Source of the DNA: Marine Group I thaumarchaeote SCGC AAA799-D11
GTDB taxonomy: Archaea > Thermoproteota > Nitrososphaeria > Nitrososphaerales > Nitrosopumilaceae
DNA length: 64,000 nt
NCBI GenBank assembly: GCA_000746765.1
Contig: JOSY01000077.1
Coordinates: 1 to 64,000 of the forward strand
Reading direction: 5' to 3'
Every line of letters starts with the position of its first letter. The stretch's first letter is position 1. Made by a program: the position numbers and the translations under genes. The notes under the pieces are model-generated. The model was given only the letters and a program-made list of their open reading frames with translations. It was not told the DNA's origin and did no database searches. Of this stretch, positions 35,701-43,510 are shown in pieces.

Positions 35701-38700
35701 TATTAGAGTTAATTTAGAAAAATTTAGACAACCACAACCAACACTTGCATATGTTGTATCTACAAGTAATCTTAGATTATCACTCCCAAATGAAATTCAA
35801 TCTTGTGAAGAATGTTTAGAAGTAAATACAAATCTACCTAAAAATAATTGTCAAACAAGCATTCGTTCAAAATTATGTGAAGGGAAAACAAAGACCATTC
35901 CTTATGCAGAATTTTTATCATCAAAAATAAACGATCATTTTTTCATGATTTTTAAAGATGAAAAACCTACTCGAATGGCTACAAAAGAACACACGGGAGC
36001 ATTATCTGAAGAAGAGAAAAAAACTACACAAGATTCATTTTCATCTGAAAATCCCAATGAACGTAAAGTAGATGTCATTATCGCTACTCCAACTTTAGAA
36101 TTAGGCGTAGATATTGGAGATCTTACTTCTGTGGGCTTATACAAATCGCCTCCATCGGCTAGTAGTTACACTCAGAGAGTTGGAAGAGCAGGTAGACGAG
36201 ATGGAATTTCATTTGTTAATACATTCTTTTTCAACAGTCCTATTGATGAATTTTATTACAGAAATCCTCAAGAATTGATTAAAGGCGATTTTTACCCACC
36301 TTACATAAATTTCGAAAATGAAGAATTAATTAAAAGAAATTTCAATTCTATTATTTTAGAAGAAGTTGCGTTATCTGAGCTTGGAAAATTGCTTAACACA
36401 CCTGTTGATGAATTTTTGAAAAATAAAAATGAAAACATAAAAATGATTTTAAAATTTATTGATGATAAAAAAGAATCATTTGCAGAATCATTTAGATTTG
36501 TCTTTGATGATATTCCTGAATACAAAGAGAAATTTAATCTGAGTGAAAAAATTTCTAAATTTACTGAAGAGTTCAAAGAAAATTTTGATAATGCTTTAGA
36601 CATTTATGTAGATGAAGTAAATTCTGCTCAACAATCAATTAATGAATATCAGGCAATTCAAGGAAGACTAGTAGCTGAAGATTACTGGAAATTAAAAGAA
36701 TTAGAACGTAGACAGATAGAATTAAAGACTAAAACGTTGGTTACTCATCTCTTTGATGTAAACTTTTTACCTAGATTTGCATTTTATGGAAAATTAGTTC
36801 AAATTGAAACTACTAAAGGTTCCATGTATCAAGGTGGACGTCCACGAAATATTGCTTTATCAGAATTTGCACCAAACTGTGAAATCACTTGGAAAAAGAA
36901 ATCTTACAAATCTATTGGAATAGATCCTGATAAAGCACCCGAATTTTTCAACATATGTAATAATTGTAAGAAGTTTTTTAGCTCAGAACCAATTGCCGAA
37001 ACAGAATGCCCTTATTGTAAAGAAATAATCCAACCAGGTGTTTCACCAATTCGTTCTATTTCTCCAAATAGAATATTCATAAAAGAAAAAACTAAGACCA
37101 TTACTGAGTCTGCTAACTATAATGAGCCAAAATTAGATATTTTCATGCCTAAACCTAAATTTGATCCAATCTCTAAAACAATTCCTTTAGATTCATTTGA
37201 AATAGAATTAACAAAATTTGGTAATACTAACATGCTTTTGATGGTCAATGAAGTATTTACTGACTTTGATGATCCTGATGATAATACAGAAAGAGAAAGT
37301 TCAGAAGTAAAATTATGTGATAAATGTGGTAAAGTAAAGGAGCATGCACTTGAAAATGTCCATAGACCAATAAACAAAAAATTCACATCCAAATGTCCTG
37401 GTAATTTTGTAAATGCTGCATTACATCATAAAATGCCAACAAACGTAATCTCAATAAAAATTAAAAAAGATAACGAAACAATACAGGAAAAAAAATTCCT
37501 TACTACTTTAAAAAATGCCATTATCAATTCAGGTCAAACTATAGCTGAGGCAATGGAAGGAGAACTTGAGGGAGTGATCAAAGAAGACGAATTATTGTTA
37601 TTTGATAATGTTGATGGTGGTGCAGGTTATGTTGACATTATCTTTGAACGATTTAATGAAGTACTAAAAAGAGCATATGATATTATCAGTAAAGAAGAAG
37701 AACATTACAAAGAAGTATGTGACAAAGGATGTTTGCATTGTTTATGGTCATACAGACGTAAACGAGATATTCCTTTTATTGATAAACATCTGGTCTATCC
37801 ATTATTACAAGAAAGCACAAATTTACCAATTGAAACTTCTGAAGAAATTAAAAAAAAACAACAAATTTTTGAATTTGAAAAATTAATTTCAGATCCAAAA
37901 TCTTTGGATGGTGCAACATTCATCAAAAAATCATTTCAAAATGCAAAAAAAGAAATCAAAATTTTTACATCTATAATTGATGATAAAAAAATTGACTGGG
38001 AAGATGATAGAGCAAAAAGTTGGATTGAAGTCCTAGGTTCTCTTAGAATGGGTACAGACAACATAGCAATCTCGATTTTCTTAAAGAATCGTTCATTTCA
38101 AGATGAAAACAATTTGAAACGGTTGCTATCTTTTGGTATAGATATTTTTGAAATTAATGATGAATATTTTGAAGAATCTACCTTGAATTCTAATGATTCT
38201 CTAGTTTTGATTGACCAATTTACTGAACAGAGAAACTGTATGATAGTCTCTAATAGCCTTACTGAACAAATTACCAAAAATCATACTGTTATCCAACATA
38301 GTGTTAAAGAAGAATCAATTGAAGAAGTCAAAAAGAATTTAGAAAATATTTCCCTGCTTTCCAAAAAAATTAACAATAATGATCTAACATCACTTGATAA
38401 CATTACAAAATCATATGTCAAAGGAAATGATAATGAATCACTTTCAAAAGCTATTTCTGAATTTAATAATTTTATTTCTACAACACAAAAAACAATAAAA
38501 CTGATAGATCCTTATTTACATGGTCATCCAAGTCGTGGAATAGAAAATAATTTACGATTTTACATTAGTTATTTAACAAAATTTCTAAAAAAAGGAATTA
38601 CTATACAAATCATTACAACTGATCAGGAAAAAAGTACTTTATCAAATTTGAAAATTTATTTCAAAGATTTAGGTTATGATATAGACATTATTTCTTATGA

Positions 38701-38977
38701 TTTACATGGTCTCCATCAAAATACTAGAGTTATTCATGGTAGATATTTCATAATTGATGATACAAAATTTGTCGAATTAGAAAAAGGACTATCAATGATT
38801 TTTGAACATGAAGCAAAAGGATTTTTGAATAATGGGATAAAAAATGTGTATAATTCAAACATAACTGATACGCAAGAAACTTTGAAAGAATTTTTTGATC
38901 CTTTATGGAATTATCAAAATTCTTCAAATGAAAAAATTCGTAATGGATCAAAAATTGATACGAGGATGTTGAAATGA
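32759..38977 (+). CDS. Giant helicase-DUF1998-PLD fusion (DISARM-like)
   Basis: A 2072-residue protein. The SF2 helicase has GTGSGKTE (about residue 110), YPMNALANDQ, LDEIHAYGG (DEIH, about 281-289), VGTSATM, VFTDSRQDAAE (about 734), ATPTLELGVDIG (about 1108) and YTQRVGRAGRRDG (about 1138). Zinc-type cysteine pairs occur near 204-226, 508-545, 641-690 and 1399-1421. A DUF1998/MZB-like segment (NVDGGAGYVDIIFE near 1617; CDKGCLHCLWSYRRKRD near 1654) follows. The C-terminal 350 residues look like a phospholipase-D-type domain (IKLIDPYLHGH near 1912; HGRYFIIDD near 1993, HxR instead of HxK). In DISARM these functions are the separate DrmA, DrmB and DrmC. Probable nucleic-acid translocase and nuclease. 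Confidence 0.85.
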   Translation: MATKTFNPLLATKDIQESYVNFYKTNFTLGNDTLSNQLSKLSENNRLWREPFISISQNYIPGKTLEQLSSEVQLDNELLTSLPIQNLFQHQENAIKNIVKLERDTIVSSGTGSGKTESFLIPVLNECAKSEVTGIKAILIYPMNALANDQVDRLRDILFTLNKKRVNVGKREITFGIYTGPTARTIFQKSGELHKDLIYLSYRCPSCNRNDALKCDQENGKVILTCRHEQDVKIKFQIFTREELQNNPPDILITNYSMLQRIMVNQKDKPLFEKNKIKFLVLDEIHAYGGAKGVDVALLLRRFKRRLLKNSFEKQNIICVGTSATMSKSSDTQIRKAKIGEFGSRLFGAKFTNDDVFEGEKKPWELPTTKQVEKFEILDIPKSLEEVEKEKFEAVCKQISPENVPDLETLKEKSEFLGKILLSNPFFQEIIKNLSEPKSLSELKSSILDNELLKEKLQSSFNDKTLDELIWSYLKAGSLAITSTQKNDEPLLKVGIHNFFRILPKVFMCTNPDCREMYFTPKEDCEKCQKKIEELAICRNCSAEFHVSQVSSEEIQNEGTQKFEKQRLAKKLLAAKKKQNPNSKKIEELEQKTKEYENKPIKRYSSNDVNENPEELWYKHVDAIPTQSSEEEHPRVFYKKCMDCGSFNLIDKQECEMEKEDGNICNSKKLILIETFIPKSNSTRKTWRPTDCPECGFAYGGAGYAVTKFEMAPKQASTNLFNIAFEKVDNHKLLVFTDSRQDAAELARWLDFAHEDTAIKQLIMQQLKKLSDDGRTDIGFRELVNDELMPIIVNEWYNFNLKDFDRTPEELEKKILLAVTDKKRLAIERLGLIECNYRGLQKLEEFEQSWKSALNNWKFERPPKSEILDILNLKTISAEIMSDYVTTVLNMMRRREAVSGLEKRDWNEKFEAEGFDWDIQNAKIPSPKGTVIFNLAKKSRNPFLKYTLKVFELGEETPESKNDASNILEAVWNFIKTRGFVIRVNLEKFRQPQPTLAYVVSTSNLRLSLPNEIQSCEECLEVNTNLPKNNCQTSIRSKLCEGKTKTIPYAEFLSSKINDHFFMIFKDEKPTRMATKEHTGALSEEEKKTTQDSFSSENPNERKVDVIIATPTLELGVDIGDLTSVGLYKSPPSASSYTQRVGRAGRRDGISFVNTFFFNSPIDEFYYRNPQELIKGDFYPPYINFENEELIKRNFNSIILEEVALSELGKLLNTPVDEFLKNKNENIKMILKFIDDKKESFAESFRFVFDDIPEYKEKFNLSEKISKFTEEFKENFDNALDIYVDEVNSAQQSINEYQAIQGRLVAEDYWKLKELERRQIELKTKTLVTHLFDVNFLPRFAFYGKLVQIETTKGSMYQGGRPRNIALSEFAPNCEITWKKKSYKSIGIDPDKAPEFFNICNNCKKFFSSEPIAETECPYCKEIIQPGVSPIRSISPNRIFIKEKTKTITESANYNEPKLDIFMPKPKFDPISKTIPLDSFEIELTKFGNTNMLLMVNEVFTDFDDPDDNTERESSEVKLCDKCGKVKEHALENVHRPINKKFTSKCPGNFVNAALHHKMPTNVISIKIKKDNETIQEKKFLTTLKNAIINSGQTIAEAMEGELEGVIKEDELLLFDNVDGGAGYVDIIFERFNEVLKRAYDIISKEEEHYKEVCDKGCLHCLWSYRRKRDIPFIDKHLVYPLLQESTNLPIETSEEIKKKQQIFEFEKLISDPKSLDGATFIKKSFQNAKKEIKIFTSIIDDKKIDWEDDRAKSWIEVLGSLRMGTDNIAISIFLKNRSFQDENNLKRLLSFGIDIFEINDEYFEESTLNSNDSLVLIDQFTEQRNCMIVSNSLTEQITKNHTVIQHSVKEESIEEVKKNLENISLLSKKINNNDLTSLDNITKSYVKGNDNESLSKAISEFNNFISTTQKTIKLIDPYLHGHPSRGIENNLRFYISYLTKFLKKGITIQIITTDQEKSTLSNLKIYFKDLGYDIDIISYDLHGLHQNTRVIHGRYFIIDDTKFVELEKGLSMIFEHEAKGFLNNGIKNVYNSNITDTQETLKEFFDPLWNYQNSSNEKIRNGSKIDTRMLK

Positions 38978-40404
38978 GTTTTAATGAAATTGCAAATTTA
39001 CTTGTAAAAGATTTAGTAAAAGAAGAAATTTCTTTTGAAAAATTAGAGAAAATCTTAGAGGATATAGACCAAGGACATTCTTTCTTTAAACATTGGATCA
39101 AAGATAGACAAAATTTTCAAAAATTAAAAGCAAATTCTGATTTTCATGGCCACATCACTGATAGTAATTGGGGGTGGTTGGAAAACCATACATTTCCTAT
39201 AACCTTGGAGATTCTAAACAAAGTTTTGACGCCTGGAGGAGAGGTTGCAATCCGTAGTTTTGGTGGAGAAAAACGAGATTTGCTTGTTTATCATGCAATA
39301 TGTCCTGAGTTAGAGAATTTTGTCTCATTGATTGTTTGGGTTGATACTAAAAGCTCAATGAATGCTTGGATGCAAATATCAGATTTAGTTGCAAAAAAAG
39401 ATGATCAAAGAGTTTTACAATTTTCTCATAAATGTGGAATATTGTTACCTAATAGAATCCACCCAAGTCATGATCAAGAATCGACATTAGTTTCAAAGGA
39501 ATTTTATAAATCTCTATATGATTGGAGATTTACACCTTATCTTTTTGATGATGCTAAAACAATTGTTTCTCATAACTCTCCCCTAAATTTTAGAAGAATT
39601 GTATTAAATGAATGGGATGAAAATACATCATTAGCAGAAATTAGAACAACAATTGGAAGATTGATTCAAATCAAAAAAAATTCTATTGAAGTATTAATTC
39701 CATCTCTTGTAGGTAAACCACTCAATAGAATTTTTCTTATTGATGAAAAATTAAAAGAAAAATTAAAAGAAAAATTACAAGAAAATTCTTTGTATTACTT
39801 CCAAATTTTTAAAGTTGCAGGTTCAGAAAATATGGAAACACATGTTAGAAATATTTCTGATGCATCATCAGTAGATATTGTTGGAATGTTTTTAGCATAT
39901 TCGACATATCTGTTACATTTAGGAAATAAAAGATTGAAAGTTTTGACTGCAGGAAAATTTGAAAAATTATTTAAATTATTTTATAATCAATCTGCAAGAT
40001 TTTGTGAACGAAATAATAGTGAATTAGATGCTATGAATCATCTTGATTGGAAAACAATCCAATTTGGATTTACTGATTCATTTACAAAATGGATCGGAAC
40101 TGATCTTTATGTTGTACCAGCACTATTGAGACGATTTTTATCAAAATTTGAATCAGAAACAGAAGATACTATAATACAAAAATTCGATGAGTCATTATCA
40201 AGTGAAAATCATGCCTGTTTTACAGATATTCCATATAATTCTCAAGATAATAGGATGTTTTCTAGGCTGGAAAAAGGCAAAATCAACAAAATGTATGATT
40301 ACATCAATTTTCTAATAAATGAAAAGAGATTCATTTTAAAAATTGGACAAAATTTTCGTCCCCATCAAAGAGATGAACATTTTTTCTGGTTACAAAAACA
40401 ATAA
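38974..40404 (+). CDS. Unrecognised 476-residue protein coupled to the helicase
   Basis: The ATG overlaps the helicase stop by 4 nt (ATGA), so the protein is probably made in step with the helicase and may be its partner. The sequence is soluble, rich in aromatic residues, with no membrane segment. There is a short lysine/glutamate repeat (KLKEKLKEKLQE, about residues 258-269) and a leucine-rich helical centre near 315-340. I find no catalytic motif and recognise no family. It is the most novel-looking component of the operon. Confidence 0.75.
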   Translation: MSFNEIANLLVKDLVKEEISFEKLEKILEDIDQGHSFFKHWIKDRQNFQKLKANSDFHGHITDSNWGWLENHTFPITLEILNKVLTPGGEVAIRSFGGEKRDLLVYHAICPELENFVSLIVWVDTKSSMNAWMQISDLVAKKDDQRVLQFSHKCGILLPNRIHPSHDQESTLVSKEFYKSLYDWRFTPYLFDDAKTIVSHNSPLNFRRIVLNEWDENTSLAEIRTTIGRLIQIKKNSIEVLIPSLVGKPLNRIFLIDEKLKEKLKEKLQENSLYYFQIFKVAGSENMETHVRNISDASSVDIVGMFLAYSTYLLHLGNKRLKVLTAGKFEKLFKLFYNQSARFCERNNSELDAMNHLDWKTIQFGFTDSFTKWIGTDLYVVPALLRRFLSKFESETEDTIIQKFDESLSSENHACFTDIPYNSQDNRMFSRLEKGKINKMYDYINFLINEKRFILKIGQNFRPHQRDEHFFWLQKQ

Positions 40405-40407
40405 CTT

Positions 40408-41802
40408 CTAATTAGATTTTACTTTCTTAAAGGTCATTACAAAATCAAAACGCAGTCCACCCTCTTTGTGTTCTTGAACTACAGATTTACGAGAATAGTC
40501 TAGTGTAGAAACATCATCAATCTTTAATCCAATATTTTTTGAAAATTCCAAGATTTCTCTCCATGTCTTTTCACTATGAGAGTTAAACATCAAAGTAAGA
40601 TAATGATTAGGTTTGAGTACTCGGGTCATCTCTTTCATAGTAGCTTCAAATAATTTCAAATAATTTGCAACATCTTTTTTTCTCTCAGTAGCGCCGCTAA
40701 CAATTATCTCATTTTTGTAATCCACCTTATTTCCAAGCCAACTATTCCACATTTGGCTTAATTCAAGATATGGGATTCTATCTCCATGAGGTGGGTCTGT
40801 AATGATATAATCAATGGAGTTCTTTGGTATTTTCTTAAGACCCTTTAGGGCAGGTGTATTTGTAAGCAAAACATCACCTTTTTTTAATTCAGAGAAATTC
40901 TTCACAAATTTTACAGGTTTGAAATTCTCTATTTGTATTGTCTTTGCTGCAAGTATTTTCTTGTACCTTCTAACAAAACTATTCCAAACATTTACCTCAA
41001 AATGCTCTTTTGGAACCCAATAACCAATCACCCAACTTCCAATTTTACGATATTTCAGCTTCACTTTCCCATTTTTTGTCATAGTATTGTTTATGACAAA
41101 AACCATCTTGCTTGTCTGACCTAGCATTGATGAAAAACATAATCTGAATAGTTCTCGAATCTCTTTATCACGAATTTTGTTGATTCTATCCAAAAGTATG
41201 GCTAGAGCAGTCGTATTTCTAGGCGTGAATAAGTCACAAACTCTGACTTTAGAGTCAGCATTGATTCTTGGATTATGAAAGAACTTGTCTTTTGGATAGA
41301 ACTTTTTAATTTTTGAATAAGTAAATGAATTTGCTAGTTTGATATCTGATCTTTCTGGTTTGAATGATTTTGCACCTCTCCATTTCTGAAGTTTTATCTC
41401 ATCAAGTTTCCCATTGACCCAAATAAAGTGACTTCCAACCTCTGTCTTGTCTTTTCTTTTAATAAGATAAAATGAATTTATTTTATCTTTACACTCTTCT
41501 TCTATTTTTTGAAATTCCTCTTCTACTTTTGATATATCTTGAGAACTCATTACAGTTTTTGCAAGTGATGTGGCAATTGGATTAATATCAAAACCAACTG
41601 CTTTTCTTCCAAGATTTTTTGATTCAATTAAGGCAATTCCTGAACCCGAAAATGGATCTAAAACAATATCATTTTTCTTTGTGTGATTCTGAATTATCTG
41701 ATTAATTACATTATAGGGCTTTTTTGCCCAATATTTGTGAATGCCATAGATAGTATCATATGTTTTAGGTTCAATGATTGAAGTTTTCTTAGAAGATTTC
41801 AT
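40408..41802 (-). CDS. DNA N-methyltransferase (N4-C/N6-A type)
   Basis: SAM-dependent DNA methylase, 464 residues. The N-terminal IHKYWAKKPYNVINQII is followed by the SAM motif DPFSGSGIALIES (about residues 50-62) and VGFDINPIA. About 290 residues later comes the catalytic motif ITDPPHGDRIPY near 344, with DPPH instead of DPPY/F/W. LKPNHYLTLMFNSH and a final strand follow. The order (SAM motif, long variable region, catalytic motif) resembles the alpha arrangement, with the insert a likely target-recognition domain. It converges on the helicase operon (3 nt gap). It could mark self DNA for the island's nucleases. Confidence 0.82.
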   Translation of the reverse strand: MKSSKKTSIIEPKTYDTIYGIHKYWAKKPYNVINQIIQNHTKKNDIVLDPFSGSGIALIESKNLGRKAVGFDINPIATSLAKTVMSSQDISKVEEEFQKIEEECKDKINSFYLIKRKDKTEVGSHFIWVNGKLDEIKLQKWRGAKSFKPERSDIKLANSFTYSKIKKFYPKDKFFHNPRINADSKVRVCDLFTPRNTTALAILLDRINKIRDKEIRELFRLCFSSMLGQTSKMVFVINNTMTKNGKVKLKYRKIGSWVIGYWVPKEHFEVNVWNSFVRRYKKILAAKTIQIENFKPVKFVKNFSELKKGDVLLTNTPALKGLKKIPKNSIDYIITDPPHGDRIPYLELSQMWNSWLGNKVDYKNEIIVSGATERKKDVANYLKLFEATMKEMTRVLKPNHYLTLMFNSHSEKTWREILEFSKNIGLKIDDVSTLDYSRKSVVQEHKEGGLRFDFVMTFKKVKSN

Positions 41803-41856
41803 TTTGAAATTAAACTAATACAAAATCATATTACTTACATATGTGTATTATGCTTA

Positions 41857-42207
41857 ATGGCATACCCTCCTGAATCTCAAGTTAGATTACCACTACTAAG
41901 ATTTGCAAAAGATGGGAAATTAAAATCGGTTTTAGATGCAGAAAAATATCTATCTAAACGATTCAAGCTTACAAATGCTGAGATCAATAGAACTAAAAAA
42001 TCTGGAAATGAACGATTATTTTTACATAGAGTTAGATGGTCTAGGACTATTCTAAAATATTCAGGATTAGTTAGTGATCCAAAAACTGGATTTTTCAAAA
42101 TCACTCCTGGAGGATTAAAAATTCTAAAAAACCCTCCCCCAGTACTTAATGACAAGTTTTTGAGTCAGTTTCCAGAATTTAAGAAGTGGCGTAGGCGTAA
42201 AAAGTAG
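41857..42207 (+). CDS. Mrr N-terminal (winged-helix) domain protein without nuclease
   Basis: A 116-residue protein matching the N-terminal DNA-binding domain of Mrr-type restriction enzymes. LPLLRFAKDGKLKSVLDAEKYLSKRFKLTNAE (about residues 11-42) leads to FLHRVRWSRTILKYSGLVSDPKTGFFKITPGGLKIL (about 60-95). The PD-(D/E)XK nuclease half of Mrr is absent, and the basic tail KKWRRRKK ends the protein. It is divergent from the methylase gene, so it may be its regulator or a DNA-recognition subunit lending specificity to a Cas4-like nuclease. Confidence 0.82.
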   Translation: MAYPPESQVRLPLLRFAKDGKLKSVLDAEKYLSKRFKLTNAEINRTKKSGNERLFLHRVRWSRTILKYSGLVSDPKTGFFKITPGGLKILKNPPPVLNDKFLSQFPEFKKWRRRKK

Positions 42208-42212
42208 ATATT

Positions 42213-42231
42213 ATTCAAATTATTTTTGTAT
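42213..42231. promoter_or_regulatory. 7-5-7 palindrome before small-gene/Cas4-like operon
   Basis: ATTCAAA-TTATT-TTTGTAT has one mismatch between arms. It shares spacing and most bases with the operator at 31041-31059. It lies about 45-60 nt before the ATG at 42275. Confidence 0.5.
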
Positions 42232-42274
42232 AATTCAATAAACTACCTACAATCGATTATCTCCCACATTATTC

Positions 42275-42427
42275 ATGAAACAACAAATTTCAAAACAAAT
42301 GGGTGACGGCCATATCGTCGAACAATTTGCTGAAAACACAAATCCACTAAATCTAGTTCAAGCATTTCTTTATGCTTCCTTTGGGGGATTTTCAGTAAAA
42401 GAAATTCTAGAGGTGCAAAACAGATGA
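42275..42427 (+). CDS. 50-residue island protein with MKQxIS-QMGDGH N terminus
   Basis: MKQQISKQMGDGH followed by a short helical tail (LVQAFLYASFGGFSVKEILEVQNR). The first 40 nt are nearly identical to the start of the gene at 30997 on the other strand. Its stop overlaps the ATG of the second Cas4-like gene by 4 nt, which supports real translation and coupling. It could be a leader, an adaptor or an anti-nuclease peptide; no family recognised. Confidence 0.6.
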   Translation: MKQQISKQMGDGHIVEQFAENTNPLNLVQAFLYASFGGFSVKEILEVQNR

Positions 42428-43173
42428 GTACAATCCCCCTAGAAAAAATAGAAAGTGTATCTGAAGAGATTGATACTCCTGAAGGAATTGTAAATTTCTT
42501 ACAAAAAAGAAATGGATTATACTCTAAAGACTATACTTCGAGATATTCAGTTACTGAACTTGTTGGGTGTCAAAGAAAATCCTTTTACAAACAACTAGGA
42601 ATTTCTCAAGAAGAATTACTTTCTGATACAACTCTTGAAGGAATGTGGGCAACAGTCCGTGGTGATTTTCTACACAATATGACATATGCTTACAAATGGC
42701 GGGAGATGGACATTGAGCATTATGTTCCATTAAAAGATGGAAGAGTTGCAACTTTAGCTGGAAGATTAGACATGTATGATTGGAAGACTAAAACAATCAT
42801 TGATCTAAAAACCACAAAATTTGTTAGATGGCAAATAAAACAAGGTTTCTTACCAAAACCTGAGCATATCTTACAACTACAATGTTACAATACAATGTTT
42901 TCAGAATACATGCCAGTTGAGAATCTCAACATAGTCTATGCAGACATGTCTGATATTGTTACCTACAAAGTGCAAAAACGTGACTTGACTGACTGGATAA
43001 AGACTAGAATTCAAGAAATTGAGAGTTCAAAAACTACCCAAAATACTCCAACTGGGGAAGTGTCTGGATTATGCAAGTATTGCAGATACCAAACTAGATG
43101 CTCAGAAGATGGAAATGGTCTTACTGAAAAGCCTCTATCCACGCCTAAATCAACGGAGAGTGAGCAGGAATAA
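42424..43173 (+). CDS. Cas4-like PD-(D/E)XK Fe-S nuclease, paralogue 2
   Basis: 249 residues with the same motif set as the gene at 32025. These are TELVGCQRKSFYK (first Cys), RGDFLHNM (His), AGRLDMYDWKT (Asp), DLKTTK, LQLQCYNTMF (QxxxY) and CKYCRYQTRC (three Cys). The two proteins are clear paralogues, differing mainly in N-terminal and linker segments. It is the second gene of a five-gene overlapping chain, with 4-nt and 1-nt overlaps on its two sides. A processing nuclease on DNA ends is likely; the partner may be one of its tiny neighbours. Confidence 0.87.
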   Translation: MSTIPLEKIESVSEEIDTPEGIVNFLQKRNGLYSKDYTSRYSVTELVGCQRKSFYKQLGISQEELLSDTTLEGMWATVRGDFLHNMTYAYKWREMDIEHYVPLKDGRVATLAGRLDMYDWKTKTIIDLKTTKFVRWQIKQGFLPKPEHILQLQCYNTMFSEYMPVENLNIVYADMSDIVTYKVQKRDLTDWIKTRIQEIESSKTTQNTPTGEVSGLCKYCRYQTRCSEDGNGLTEKPLSTPKSTESEQE

Positions 43174-43313
43174 TGATGTCTGAAAAACAGATCAAAATCC
43201 TCCTTGAAGATCTATTATCTCAATACCTGGTTGGATATTTTTCAGATGACCTAGATTATGAGGCAGAAAAGTGGGGGCAAATCCAGATTTTAGAATGGAT
43301 TCTCTCAAAATGA
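43173..43313 (+). CDS. 46-residue acidic helical protein
   Basis: MMSEKQIKILLEDLLSQYLVGYF continues into an acidic stretch (SDDLDYEAEKWGQ) and ends WILSK. Start ATG overlaps the preceding stop (TAATG), and its own stop overlaps the next ATG by 4 nt. The second ATG at 43176 could also serve. No family recognised; the overlap pattern is the main evidence for expression. Confidence 0.55.
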   Translation: MMSEKQIKILLEDLLSQYLVGYFSDDLDYEAEKWGQIQILEWILSK

Positions 43314-43510
43314 CTGTAAAATCTATTCTTGGAGTAGTGACATTTTTCATGTTTGTTTTAGGGATTTTTCTTATGATTATTGCCGAAGGTGTTGATATTG
43401 TCTTTGGTGTTGGATTACTCCTTTTCATAATTGGGATAATTATAGTAATTTTCTACATTACATGGATGATTGCAGTAGGTGCAGATGACTTTGTGAGGAG
43501 ACATTGGTAG
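43310..43510 (+). CDS. Two-helix membrane protein
   Basis: A 66-residue protein with two membrane helices (about residues 5-24 and 28-55) and a short C-terminal tail (DDFVRRHW). I chose ATG 43310 because it overlaps the previous stop as ATGA. An upstream in-frame start would lengthen it without improving it. Part of the island's small-gene chain, so a membrane effector or anchor is possible. Confidence 0.6.
   Translation: MTVKSILGVVTFFMFVLGIFLMIIAEGVDIVFGVGLLLFIIGIIIVIFYITWMIAVGADDFVRRHW

Noticed and set aside
32759-38977. Assignment of the giant helicase to the Dpd (7-deazaguanine) system
   Set aside because: No transglycosylase-like DpdA or queuosine-precursor gene is present, so only a domain resemblance remains.
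31063-41802. Calling the locus a canonical DISARM
   Set aside because: DrmA, DrmB and DrmC are not separate genes, no SNF2 DrmD or DrmE is seen, and CARF and Cas4-like genes are not DISARM parts.
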